Under the pieces are notes generated by a model. It made no database searches and had not been told where the DNA came from. It worked only from the letters and a program-made list of their open reading frames with translations. The position numbers were made by a program, and so were the translations under genes. Of a stretch of DNA of 64,000 nt, positions 1 through 12,776 are shown in pieces (position 1 is the stretch's first letter; each line of letters starts with the position of its first letter). Origin of the DNA: Vespa crabro (Eukaryota > Arthropoda > Insecta > Hymenoptera > Vespidae); NCBI RefSeq assembly GCF_910589235.1, contig NC_060979.1:2234987-2298986 (forward strand), given 5' to 3'.

Positions 1-1204
1 CATATAACAAATGTATTTTTCCCTCCAGATTTTGATGATGTTCCCGAACCAGGAATGGAGGTTTGAGATGTTGTACGTGGTAATGGAGTTATAGATATAC
101 TCGGTTGACTTAATAACTTTGCCGTAGGATTTTTTGTACTGGCCGTTGTGTTCTGGAAAAAAAAAAAAAGAAAAAAAAAATAAAAAAAAAAAAAAGAAAA
201 TATTTATATCACTTTATAGATAGATATAATACTAAGATAATATTATTACTCTATAAAAATCATTAATCATATTTTTGCCTAATATACATATATATATATA
301 TATATGTATATGTTATATATATATATATGTATATGTATATGTATATTATATATACACATATATATATATGATTACAAAGTCATTTATATATAATTATTTA
401 AGATCATTTAACTTAAAAAATTTAATTCTTCTCAAACTTTTTATTTTTAAACTTATTCACTTTTATCTCATTATGATAAGCATTAATAATTCTTAAAGAT
501 TTTATAAATTGATTACATGTAAAAGTAATAATGCTTATAGAACTATATAACAAATATAAATATCTTTTGTCATTAGAATAATATTTTTCCTTGTAATATT
601 ATTCCAATTATAATGACACAACCTTTCAGTTCATTCTCAATTAATTTCAAGAAGAAACAAAAGGTTAGTATATTTTTTTTCTTTCTTTCTTTCTTTCTTT
701 CTTTTTTTTTTTTTTTGTTTTGTTTGGTAATTAGTTAATATTACAATAGTACATATTTTATGTATATACCAGCCCAAATCGCATATCCATTATTTTAGTT
801 CAATTAAATTCTAACACATATATTATAAATAAAAAATGTTACAAATTCTCCTAAGCTTAATCGTAACATATAGTCATAATATTTCATAATAATTCATTTT
901 AATTATACAAGTATTATAAAATTTTTTGCTTTTTTTTTTCCTTTCTTTCTTTTACAAATAACTATTATGAAAAGCTAATGAAAATACATGTGTATGTGTA
1001 TATATATATATATATATATACACAGACGCACATACAAATACTGTATAGTATTATGATATAGAAGAAATATTATAACAGCAAAACAAAGAAGAACTTTGTA
1101 TTATATATAAATTTGATAAGTGTATTATTATTATTATTATTATGATTATGATTATTACTATATTATATTATTATCATCATTATATTATAATTATCATTAT
1201 TATT

Positions 1205-1297
<93 letters not shown>

Positions 1298-1325
1298 CCA
1301 GAGAAGCAACCACACACATATTTTT

Positions 1326-1359
<34 letters not shown>

Positions 1360-4300
1360 CTTTTACAAAACAAACCTTTATGAAATAAAAGTTACTAAGC
1401 ACTTTGCATCTGTTGAACGTGTTATCCATGCGATCACAAATGCTATATATAAAAATAAGTTAACCTTCCTGATACCTTCTAGTATATTATTTACCTGTGA
1501 TGAGGACAACCTAGACAGAGAGTCGATTACGTTGGGTACAAGTGCAATGGGTGTGGGTTGACCGGAACTGCCGCCGCTACTGCTACTCACTCCCGAGACA
1601 GCCGACATGACAGTCCCAGAGCCACCCACCACCTGTCACCACCCATATATTTTTTTTACTAATTCTTTAGATTTCTTTTTTGTTTTCAAATCTCTCCATT
1701 TTTTCCCTTACGTTTCTTTATTACTCACATATATATATATATATATATATATATTGTGAATTATTATTATCATTATATAATGTCTATTATAAAAAAGTTT
1801 CTTCAGTTTTTTTTTTTATATTTTTTAAACTTAAATACAATTGAATCTATTTTTTTTTCTTCCCCCCTCCCCCCTCCCCAATGAAAAGAATATCCCCTAT
1901 TCGCGCATTTACAATAGAAAAGAAATTATATTTTAGAGAAATAATAAAAAAAAAAAAAAATTGTAATAAATTTAAAAAATCTATAATGTGATATTTGTAA
2001 TTATTTCAAATATGCCTATATAATAAAGTTTGATATAATCGTTAAACTTTGTTTAATTATAAATTTTTCCAAAGGATATATTACCCATTGGAATTATTAT
2101 CATACTTCTTATATTATAATTTTACTTTTTATTCGATTTATTCTGCTTTATCGCAATACCTTTAAATACCATTTATTTCAGACTTATTTCTGGGTGATAT
2201 TTCTTTTGATTATATCAGAAATATATCGTTACGTTTAAAAATACAATTCATTCGGATAAAATACATTTTTATCATTAAAATCTGCTTATGTGTATAATAA
2301 GAAATGATAAATGTAATAAAATAAAAAAAAAAAAAAAATTTTTTTTTTCTTTTTCTTTACCTGAAACAATTGATTACTACCAAATTGGTACGAAGCGGGA
2401 ACTAATAGGCCAGAAGATGTTGGTCGATACATCATGCCTGCAACATTATCTAAAACGTTGCTAAATTAAATGTTTGTACATTGATGATACTAATTCGTAA
2501 TATAAAATATATTATTAATAAATATTATTATAATGATATCAATTGATTTTTACCTTGCCGCATAGTAGTACCACCACCAGGTCGTAATGTTTTCATATCA
2601 GAATATCTAGGCTGCATTGGTGGACGTCCTCTTCCACGACCTGTAATAGGCGCTGGAAGTAATTTCGGTAAAAGTGGTTGTGGACCTTTGGCACTCATAG
2701 CCATAGCAAGAGCATTAGGATTAGTTGGACCAACTGGACGTGCACGATTTAATCTTGGAATTTTTGCTGGTGGCTCCCAATCGGCGGCAGGTTCCAAATT
2801 TCGTTCTGGTCTAAATTTTTTAGAGCAAGCAAGAATGTGCCGTGTAAGTTTTCCTTTTTGGTTATCTTCAAATGGACAATTAGGACATTGATGAAAAGCT
2901 GGACCACGTTCCAATCGACCACGAGTATTATGTTCTGCTTCCATATGGAATAATATATCATGAGGACTACGAACTTCCATTGGACAAAAATTACATTTGT
3001 AGACGTAATTGCGCATATGTGGAGTTTCTAAGTGATGCTGCATTACTAATGTAGATTCCGTTTTAAAACTACAGAATTCACATTTTTTCATTTCTAAGTG
3101 GAATGGTTCATTATTTTCCTTACTAAATTCTAAATTCTTGATGAGTGAATTTATAGCTAATTGTGTCTCCGCAGATGTGCTACCTTTGCCCTGTTTACGT
3201 TTTTGAGTCCGTAATAGATCAGTTTGCACATATTCCTGAACAAGATTTACTCCAATCTGCATAAAAAATTTTCCCAATGGTAAATCGAAGTAAGTAATTA
3301 CTTTATTCCTATCATCTTGCCTTATATCATGTTTGTCACTTATATTTGAAATACCAGATTCTATTGTATCCATCATATCCCCTCCACTATCATCTCCATC
3401 CTTTTTAGACCTTAAACTTCCATCATTTTCACTTTCTTGGTTTCTACTATCTACCTTTTTATTCATATCCATTGAATCTTCATTAATATCCTGATTATCT
3501 TTATTATCTTCTGTAATCTTTTTTAACATATCCTCTTTTTGTTTATCCTCTATGCTTTTTTCTAATTTAGAAACAAATTCTTTCAATGGCTTTAACGGTG
3601 GTTTTTCATATACATAAGGTACTATAAAAGATGGTGCTTCCACGACAAACATGTCATCGGTTAAAGTTGGTAATATAGGTGGCAATGGAGGAGTAACTGT
3701 AGTCATGCTACTTGGCTTGGGACTTAATTGTGCAGCTTTAGATGTCATGGGTACAGGTGTAATAGTTGTTCTCATATTTGGATACATCGTTTGTGTAGTC
3801 ATATTCATTGGTACGACTGAGAAAGAACTGGGATTAGAAACTGTATGGTGTGGTTTATTATTACCAACAGGAAGGCCACCACGACCTGAAAGTATGGAGT
3901 TTGTATCTATTATAACTAACGTAGGTTCCTTTTTGCCACCTTTGACGGACTTACTTCCAGCAGCAATTTCTACTAAGCGTTTAGTATCATTGACCACTAT
4001 AGTGGTTTTACTATTTTTCGACGGTGACTTTAATTTAGAATTCTCTTTATCTTTACTATCTATCCCAGCTAATGGATCTTCAGGTTTAATTTCCTCTATA
4101 TCAGAACCATCATCCTCCGCTTCTTCTTCAACTTCTCTTTCTATATAACTTGTTCTTTTAATATTACGAGAACTTCTTCTAGGTGTAATACTACTAAGAT
4201 CTATTTGCTTTCTCTGTTTTTTTTGTTTAGTAGGATCTTTTACAGTACGTTCTTGAGTTGTATTTAGACCATTATTATTCTTTGCACTATCTGTTATCTC

Positions 4301-5106
4301 TTCTATTTCGGGACTATCGCAACTTCCATTTTCTTCGCATATCTTCACATCTGATGTATCCATACTGCTTTCTACAATTTCAGCAGAATCATTTGATTGT
4401 TGAACGTTACTACTACATGACAAATCTTTACCCTCGTTTATGTTAGATTTTTTTAAAGTGAACACATCATCATTATCCATTCGTACTCTCGTGATGCTCT
4501 CATCCAAACATTCTACGTCAGAGTTATTACTCTGTTCATCAACATCCATAGCCTCACGAGATGTGTTTAGACACTTATCTTCATTTCTAGACACTTCACT
4601 AGTATCGTTCATCTCACTGACACCATCGGAAGATTCTGAAACCATGGAGTCATTTCTTGACTCGTATAAGCAACCCCCCTTACTCCTATTCTTTCTCGAT
4701 TCATTTTGCTCACTATCTTCCGATTGCATATCCCTTTCTTCGTGCTCAAAGTGTCTTCTGTCCATAACATCTTCCTCTTCGTCCTCATCTTCATCTTCTT
4801 CCTCTTCCCCATCCCCTTCCCCTTCCTCCTCTTCTTCTTTCCGTTTACTAACAGTCTCGTGAGACGTTTTGACACTGTCAGAGTCCGGAAATTCATCCTT
4901 TTCAGTACTACCATACTTTCCATTGACACCATTTGGAATGACCATGTCTGGGAACAAATAAATAACACATTGAAATTATACCACCCATATAATATAATAA
5001 GATTATCATTGATATACAGACATTAACAAAAGTGATAGAACTCTTTGATAAATATAAAATCTATTTGATATGTATACTCTTTAAAGGATACACTTGTTCT
5101 TGTTTT

Positions 5107-5137
<31 letters not shown>

Positions 5138-5489
5138 GACCACATACTTTTCAATGGCTTATATAATCATTATAAACTGCTTAATGAAAAGTTAAAACCA
5201 TAGTTTTCTTCTTCTTTCAAATATTATACTAAAGAATATTCCCCTATGACTTTCCATAGAATGTAAAAAAGTGAAGTGCATTATATTATAATAGAAAAAA
5301 AAAGAAACTAATGATAGTTCATACAATCAAGGAAAAAAAAGAAAAAAAAATGTATAAGTCCCAAATATTGATAATATAAAATTCCACAATGGTGTGGATT
5401 AAAATACACAACAGAATAAATATAAAAAAAAAAAAAAAAAAAAAGGAAAAGAAAAGAAAAGAAAAAAGACCAACAACAACTAAAAAGAA

Positions 5490-5527
<38 letters not shown>

Positions 5528-5620
5528 AAATAAATAAAAAAATTATTTACCTTTTGACACTTTGTCAGAATTGTTCTGAGAAGAGTCCTTAACAGGAGGT
5601 TCTTCCAAAGTCCCGTCCAT
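1..5620 (-). CDS. MEP-1: MEP-1-like zinc-finger protein (3' end outside window)
   Basis: Five exons on the minus strand join in phase: 5551-5620 (start codon), 2554-4947, 2361-2437, 1495-1632 and 1-152, which continues past the window edge. About 943 residues are visible. After a short N terminus there is a Glu/Asp-rich acidic stretch and a long disordered region. Three Cys2His2-type fingers follow, starting near residues 646 (CEFC), 675 (CNFC) and 711 (CPNC), then a Gly/Arg-Pro-rich tail. The segment just before the fingers (LGKFFMQIGVNLVQEYV) is what I recognise as MEP-1. The last visible residues (GKNTFVI) lead into what should be a further finger block. From family knowledge, MEP-1 is a nuclear repressor partner of the Mi-2 ATPase in the insect MEC complex. 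The start at 5620 is chosen because the 5551-5620 exon joins in phase to the next exon. Untranslated exons upstream are likely but not placed. Confidence 0.88.
1122..1358. repeat. (ATT)n and (TTG)n microsatellites
   Basis: A long interrupted ATT array (about 1122-1297) is followed by a pure TTG array (1327-1357). Both lie in the last visible intron of the MEP-1 gene, between exons 1-152 and 1495-1632. They account for the poly-Tyr, poly-Ile and poly-Cys open frames here, which are not genes. Confidence 0.9.
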
Positions 5621-6309
5621 GGGGCCACGACTGTAGAGTCGATCTAAACAATAAATAAAATAAGACAACTGTCATGAGGAAAGGGCGGCAAAGGCGGGAG
5701 GGAGGGAAGCGTAAGTAAAAAAAAAGGGCCCTAATAATAATAATAAGATGAAGAATATATATGTTTTCATTTTTCAAAATATTAAACGAACATGAGAGAA
5801 GATTGATAGAGAAAGAGAAGTTAAAGGAGGAGGAAGAGGAGGAGAAGAGGAGGAAGGCGAGGAGGATAAAAAGGAGGAAGAGAAGAGGAATAGGGAGGGT
5901 TATGAGAGAGAATGAGAGAGAGAGAGAGAGAGAGGGAGAAGGAGAAAGAGGGAGAGAGAGAGAGAAACGAGGGAAGAGGGAGTGAATTTTTAGCGGGGCC
6001 AAATTTTTCAAAATGGCGCTGCGAATTCCGTACTCCTAACTCCCCTTGGAGAAGATGATCACAACCCATAACCAAGAAAATTCACCTCTCGAGCGGGCAC
6101 TGTTTGACGGGTCACGAATCATGTAATAATAATAATTTTCCCCGTTATGTGATCCTTAACCAAAGGATGATTATTATTAGAGATGCACACCATCCATCCA
6201 CCACAACTATCCACCACCACCACCAATACCACCAACACTACCACCGGGAATCGACGCTTTTTCTTTTTCTTCTTTTTTTTTTTTTTTTTCAATTTCTTTC
6301 TTTTCCAAT

Positions 6310-6346
<37 letters not shown>

Positions 6347-6434
6347 ACGACGAATGGAATAGAATTAGGAGGGAAAAAAAAGAAAGAAAGAAAATAACCA
6401 AAAAATAAAGGAAATAGATTTTGATCGCCTCTTA

Positions 6435-6437
<3 letters not shown>
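5621..6437. promoter_or_regulatory. MEP-1 upstream region with a YY1-like site
   Basis: This is the upstream region of MEP-1, which reads to the left. It is GA-rich and low in complexity up to 5985. A non-repetitive block at about 5985-6140 then includes CAAAATGGCGCTGC at 6009-6022, which resembles the YY1/Pho core ATGGCG. A promoter or 5' untranslated exon is plausible here. No coding sequence is seen. Confidence 0.4.
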
Positions 6438-6482
<45 letters not shown>

Positions 6483-6501
6483 CACGACGACGACGACGAG
6501 C

Positions 6502-6539
<38 letters not shown>

Positions 6540-6540
6540 A
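6438..6540. repeat. (GAC)n trinucleotide array
   Basis: About 100 bases of nearly pure GAC, broken by two AGC units. It lies upstream of MEP-1 and is GC-rich against an AT-rich background. Open frames across it encode only homopolymers. Confidence 0.92.
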
Positions 6541-6644
6541 ACGAGGAGAAGGAGGAGAAGAAGGAGGTGAGCACACCCGTGCAACGCGACGACGACACAA
6601 CCACGGAAGCAGCAGTAGCAGGCAGCAGCAGACCGACGAAAGAG

Positions 6645-6800
6645 GAACGAGAGAGAGACAGGAGAGAGAGAGAGAAGAGAGAGGAGAGAGAGAGAGGAGA
6701 GAGGAGAGAGAGGATAGGACAGAGAGAAGAGAGAGGAGAGAGAGGATAGGACAGAGAGAAGAGAGAGAGGAGAGAGGAGAGCGTAAAAGGGAAGGAGAAG

Positions 6801-6831
<31 letters not shown>

Positions 6832-6915
6832 TCCACGAAGCAGAGCAGCACACAGCTTTTAACGGTTAGCGTCGGTCACCTGCGAGAAAGAGAGAGAGAT
6901 AGAGAGAGAGAGAGA
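6645..6915. repeat. GA-rich minisatellite block
   Basis: Imperfect GAGA tract containing a repeated longer word (GATAGGACAGAGAGAAGAGA) near 6711-6762. A short unique stretch (6855-6885) sits inside. No gene is visible. Confidence 0.85.
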
Positions 6916-7082
6916 AAAATACAACTATTGCGTTAGTGAATCGACTTAATAATTTTGTCAAATTATTTATTTAAATAAATCAGCAATCGAACTGAGGTTT
7001 GATTTTATAACCTCTTTCTATATATAAAACCCTTTTAACTCTATCAATCTTTTATTGTAAGACGTTTGTATTGGTCTGTCTA

Positions 7083-7083
7083 T

Positions 7084-7140
<57 letters not shown>

Positions 7141-7759
7141 GTCTATCTCTTTCTCTCTTTATCGCGCGCGCACCACGTACACATACCACTTACACAGAAG
7201 CACTCACACACACTTTTACTTACTAACTCACTCACTCACTCACTCACTCCTCCCCCCCCTTCTTGTATAAATGCGCGCACACACACTCACACACACACGT
7301 GCGGGCGCGCACGCAGGCACGTATATACACGCACAAAGAGATAGATTTCGCGCGCACAATCAATCTCGTAGTGTAAAACGTGGCTAAACAACCCCATGAC
7401 GCATCCATCCAATGTCTACCCTAATCATAATTTTTCGACATAACCTCACTTCTACCACCAATCCAATCCACTACACCTCTTTCACTTCACTCCACTCCAC
7501 TCCACTCAACTCCAGTCCGCTCCGCTTCATTCCACTATCATCCCAATGTCCCACCTAGTCCCTCTCATTTTATTCTTTAATATTGTTATTAATTTTTACA
7601 CGTGTGTATGATGTATATATATTACGTATGCATGTATGGATCTATGTATGAACGTATGTATGTCATAGGAAAGAGAAAGAGAGAGAGGGAGGGAGAGAGA
7701 GAGAGAGAGAGAGAAATTGTAAGAGAAGAATAATCGATATGAATTAGTAGAACAAATTA

Positions 7760-7821
<62 letters not shown>

Positions 7822-7954
7822 GATTGTAGAAGAATTGGACGAATTATTTTTTCCTTTTTATATTAGAAAAAAGAAAAAAAGAAAAGAAAGAAAGGAAAAG
7901 AAATTTTCTCTTTTAATTTTTTCCTTTTATTTTTCCTCTCTTAGAAATTACTGT

Positions 7955-8006
<52 letters not shown>

Positions 8007-8725
8007 TTGGTTTCTCTTTTGATTAAGAAAGATCTTTTGACCCCCGTAGAACGCGTGATGTATGTATCTCGGCGAACGACGCGCGACACGTTGCCATCGT
8101 CAACTTTGGAGAAGAGCCGAACAAAAAGAGAGAGAGAGAGAGAGAGAGAGAGGAGGGAGGGAGGGGAGGATGAGAGTAACGAGAGAGAGAGACAGAGAAA
8201 GAGAGTGGGGGGGTTGAAACAGAGAGAGAAAGAGAGAGAGAGAAATGCATTCGTTGTATGAAGAATCGAAGATCAAGTCGAATATTCATCATCAAACACG
8301 ATTGCCTTTTTCAAAATTGTTTGCGTTGTTGCCACTTCGTGTTTGTGTGTGTGTGTTATATGTCCGTCCGTCCGTCCGTTCATCCGTCTGTCTGTCCGTC
8401 TGTCCGTCCATCTGTCTGTCTGCTGTGTATGTATGTGCGCGCGCGTACATGTGTGTGCGTGCGTGTGCGTGCAGAGTTTTATGACTTGGCGGAATTTTTT
8501 TCTTTTCTTTTCTTTCTTTCTTTCTTTCTTTTTTCTTCTTCTTCTTCTTCTTTTCTTTTTTTTCTTTCTTTCTTTCTTTCTTTCTTTTTTTTTTTTTTTT
8601 AGCAACGTTTCTCTTTTTTTCTTTCTTCCTTGTCTTCCTTCTCCTTCTTATTCTTCTTATTCTTATTCTGTGTCTTACGTTTAACACAATGCCGACGCCG
8701 CTTCACTGCAGTTGTCGTTGTCCTA

Positions 8726-8778
<53 letters not shown>

Positions 8779-8964
8779 CGACGACGGCGGCAGCAACGTC
8801 TGTCTGTCTGTTTGTCTGTCTGTCTCTTTCTTTGTTTCTCTCTCTCTCTTTCTCACTCACTTTTCTCTGTCTCGGTCACGCACCCAATAATAAATACGCA
8901 CCTGACCACCATTGAACTCCCTACACTACGATTTATCGTCATAACGTAACATTTTCTTTTTCTT

Positions 8965-9016
<52 letters not shown>

Positions 9017-9230
9017 CTCGACTATACTCCGATTGACTAAACTAGTTTAATTTTTTTTCTCCCTTCTTTCCTTCCTTCCTTCCTTCCTTCCTTTCTTTCT
9101 TTTTTACCTAACCTCCCCCCACTCCATCTTCTCCACCCCCTTCCCAACCGTCCCACTCAACATACACCACACACACACACACACACAACCACGCACGTAT
9201 GTACACACACACATACACACACGCACACAC

Positions 9231-9264
<34 letters not shown>

Positions 9265-9460
9265 GGGATATACTTATTTCGCGTTACAAACGCGTTCCTT
9301 AATATTACGACTCTTCTACGACGTCTTTACGTTGGTACGGGTTACACACCGATTTTATTCACAGATCACACAATCGGAGAAAATAGTAAACATTTCTAAC
9401 GATGAATGTGTTACACACTAGAGGACAGGAGCGTCGGTGGTAACGTTAAAAAGTTATGCC
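7083..9460. repeat. Dense microsatellite region
   Basis: No gene is seen. Arrays in order: (TC)n 7083-7137, CA/CG-rich repeats about 7190-7330, TCCAC-type repeats about 7480-7545, (ATT)n 7760-7820, (TA)n 7961-8004, GA-rich 8126-8245, TCCG/TCTG tetranucleotides 8363-8421, poly-pyrimidine 8490-8600, (CGT)n 8725-8777, (TC)n 8971-9013, and CA/TA arrays 9168-9265. A non-repetitive stretch at 9265-9460 has no recognisable content. Confidence 0.85.
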
Positions 9461-10623
9461 CCAGGGCCGTCCCTAGTTTACAGGTTCTTTTTCTCCCTTC
9501 TTCTCCCTACCAACTCCCCTCTCTCCTCATACACTCTCATTCTCTTGATCGAGACCGTCATCTTACTCAGGGGGAGCAGGGGGGCGTGGGGAAGAAGAGT
9601 GGGTGCACGGCGGAGGAGTGCGGGAATACGGAGGATATCAGACGCTTTAATTTTGTAGGTTAATGTTTGTATCCTTTTTTTTTTCTTCTTCCTTCTCCTT
9701 CTCCTTCTCCTTCTTCTTCTTCTTACGTTCTGATTTTCCTTTCCTTTTTTTCCCCCTTTTTTTATGTGCTTTTCTTTTTCTGTTTTTCCTCTATTTTTTT
9801 TCTTTTCTTTTTCTTTTTCTTTTTTTTTTTTTCAAATAAGGATCGACATCAAAACGAATGCCAAGAGAATTGTTATTATTCGAATATTGTTCATTTAATG
9901 TAATCCTTGTCCCTTTTGTTTTTATTTTTATTTTTATTTTTATTTTTCTGCTGTTTTTCAATTTCGAGATAAATATTTAGGGATCGATGATTATCGGAGT
10001 GTAATTCCAGTTTTTTTTCTTTCTTTCTTTTTTTTTTTTTTTCTTCATTTTCTCCCCCCAAAAACTTCGTCAAAAACTTGTCTCGGTAGATGTTAAAAAA
10101 AAATATTCGTTCGTCAAATTTTAATTTGAGGTTAAACGTAACACCCATTCGATGAACTTCGTAAAGTTGTTATAAAGAAAAAAGAAAAAAGAAAAAAAAG
10201 AATTTATAACGTTTTTAAGGACACGATCTTTGTCGCGGAGGATAAAAAAAAAAAAAAAACAAATAAATAAAATTTTCCAAAGATCAAATTTGAGTTTAAA
10301 TGTTATAAGTAAGACCTCTTTCGGTTGAAGGCAAAAAAAAAAAAAAGATTTTACGAGATAATCGTGTTCTCAAAAAACGCGTGGCGGTTTTTGGCGGACA
10401 GAAAAAAAAAACAAAAAAAAAACAAATATCGGTCCGAAGATCAAGTTTCAGGTTTAAATGATACGACTTAATCTTTTTCTAATCTAAGAAAAAAATCTAA
10501 AGTATTAAAAAAAAAAAAAAAAAAAAAAAGAGAGAAAGATTAGAAAAAACTAAGAATTGTCATCAATTGGGAAGAAATAATACAGGGGGAGGGGGTGCGA
10601 ATAGGAGATAGGTACTGCCCTGG
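9461..10623. mobile_element. Possible inverted-repeat-bounded element
   Basis: The left end CCAGGGCCGTCCCTAG (9461-9476) matches the reverse complement of the right end, CCAGGGCAGTACCTAT (10608-10623), at 13 of 16 positions. The interior (1.16 kb) has no coding capacity and includes the degenerate direct repeats listed separately. A CAGGG terminus is typical of hAT-type elements, but I see no convincing 8-bp target-site duplication, so the call is tentative. Confidence 0.3.
10040..10510. repeat. Degenerate tandem repeat, period about 160 bp
   Basis: Three diverged copies share the order: a Gly-rich-looking GTCGCGG/CTCGGT word, an A-run, then a GATCAAATTTGAGTTTAAATG-like word. The latter word lies at about 10115-10140, 10282-10302 and 10440-10460. 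Homopolymer A runs of varying length separate the copies. Confidence 0.45.
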
Positions 10624-10695
10624 AGTATTGTGTTATTAAGTATATAACCGTAGAAATGAGAAATTCCATAGAGAGATCAATTGTAAAAGTTGAAA

Positions 10696-10743
<48 letters not shown>

Positions 10744-10899
10744 TATATATATACATCATATATATATAATACATATATATATATACATATACATATATAT
10801 AATTTTCGTTGACTCAACTGCGAGATTTACTTTACCTCGCTTTAAAAGAAACGAACTTTTATTGCTGATATCGTTCTTTCTAAAAGGAAAGATTTAGAA

Positions 10900-11320
10900 T
10901 GATCCCGCCATTTCTCTTTAAGGGCTGCCTTTGGCTCGTCGAACAGCTGCCGTGGTGGTCGACGTCCGATCGCGATTATCCCCCCAAAGAGGACCGATAA
11001 TCGAAACACACACGCATCTGAAATGCCGCGCTATTTAAATTCACTGACCGTTTCGTACACTGACAAATGTCGGACACGCTTAAGACTCGTTCTACACTTC
11101 TTACACACCGTTATTGTATCGATATTATTCACATATATTTGATGTTTATTTGGCTTCGACGTCATGGATCTTTCTTACCTCCGTCGTCTAAAACTGCCAA
11201 GATGGCGACCGTAATCACGTGACCGCAAATTTTATGACGTACGCGTTATGTTAAAGGGGACCAAACGACCAGTAGCGTTTCTTCTAGATTATCACGTGAT
11301 CATATACACGTGCACGTCCA
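10900..11320. promoter_or_regulatory. Promoter-like island with YY1-like site and E-boxes
   Basis: A non-repetitive, CpG-containing stretch in otherwise simple-sequence DNA. It holds a YY1-like core AAGATGGCGAC (11199-11209), CACGTGAC (11216-11223), a TGACGTA CRE-like word near 11235, and two further CACGTG words (11293-11298, 11307-11312). The nearest downstream gene in the minus direction is MEP-1, 5.6 kb away, so this could be a distal MEP-1 promoter. Which gene it serves is inference. Confidence 0.4.
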
Positions 11321-11661
11321 ATGAGAGACTCTCCCTAAGAATAAGGGCAATCTGCAATCGCAACAATGTACAAACTACGGGGTTGACGTTAAGGTACCCG
11401 CCCTTTTCTATTTTAAGCTTTACTAGAAAAAGAAAAAAAAAAAAAAAAAATTTTTTTTTCCTTTTCTTTTTTTTTTTTTTTTTTTTTATATATATATATA
11501 TATATTTCTTTTTCTACAATTAATTATTTTTACGTTCAAAAAGTATAGTTTATTTTTATTCTTTTTTTTTTTCTTTTTTTTAATGTTCCTTTTATAAATT
11601 CGTTTTTTTTTTTTAATTTTTTTTTAATAAAATATTTATTATAAAATTACATGTACTTTTA

Positions 11662-11708
<47 letters not shown>

Positions 11709-12072
11709 ATATAAATATATATATACACTTATATTTATTATATACATTTTTTTTCTTCAAGTTTTCCATTATTGTATAAATGTATCTCATTAATACATTA
11801 TATATAAATTATATTTATGAAAATGTATCATATGTACAATCTTAATTGAAATTTATACAATATCAATTGCATCAAATTATTAATGACAAATACTTTGTCA
11901 CAATATTTTGTAGACAAGTGTTATAGTAAAAATAATGTGAATATACAAATATTATTGGTAATGAATATAACAGATATTATTACCAAAAAATATTCGGTAA
12001 ATAAAAAATAAATATAATATTTACACACACATACAAACACACACACACTCCCACACACACACACATTACATC
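11321..12072. other. Low-complexity spacer downstream of KIAA1143
   Basis: Contains poly-A/poly-T, (TC)n at about 11660-11705 and a (CA)n array at about 12024-12064. I see no gene. The KIAA1143 3' untranslated region should lie in its right-hand part. Confidence 0.7.
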
Positions 12073-12738
12073 TTATCCTAAATTTTCATCCTCTTCATCG
12101 TTAAACGATAAAACAGCTTTCTTTTGTTTGCTCTTTTTAACTTTTTTATTAGCAGATCCGTCAATCGTATCTGAATGTCTCTTTTTCAATTTATCTTTAT
12201 TAAATATTACACGTTTAGACAAATCAATCGGAGCTTCAGCTTCCTCTATAAATTTTCAAATAAATCATATAAATTATAATTAAATATTATTAAATATATT
12301 GGATAAAAATATATCTATATGAATCAAAATGTACCTTTTTGTTTTTGTTTTTCATAAGCTTCTGCTTCTTCCGCAGTTAAGTCTCCTGAATTTAATACAA
12401 CAACAAGAGGCTTCTCTCCGTCTATATCTTCCTCCTCATTGTCAGAGACACGTGGCAAAATTTCTTTCTATTTGGAAAAAAAAAAAAAAAAAAAAAAAAA
12501 ATCCAATTATTATATTACTTCTTTATTAAATAAATATAAAATTTTTTTTTTTTTATCAACAATACACACCTATTGTTTCGTATTAAATATACAAAATTAT
12601 AAAGAATTATAGAAATATAATCAATAAATTATATTACGATAAAATCGGTAAGAGAAATTAATGTCGGTTTTCGAATTTTTATCTTTAAAACTATCAAAGC
12701 AAAATAATATCCATCGTAATTTAAATATTTTAGTCAAA

Positions 12739-12776
<38 letters not shown>

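Noticed and set aside
1120..1632. Open frames of poly-Tyr, poly-Ile and poly-Asn
   Set aside because: They translate an ATT microsatellite in six frames. Only the 1495-1632 part belongs to a true exon, and that is on the minus strand.
3651..4148. 165-codon frame on the plus strand
   Set aside because: It is the reverse shadow of the MEP-1 large exon.
5580..6075. Frames rich in Ser/Leu on the minus strand
   Set aside because: They translate GA-rich repeats. The true coding exon is 5551-5620 only.
6204..6860. Arg-, Val- and Ser-rich frames of 100-160 codons
   Set aside because: All come from GAC and GA repeats with no unique sequence.
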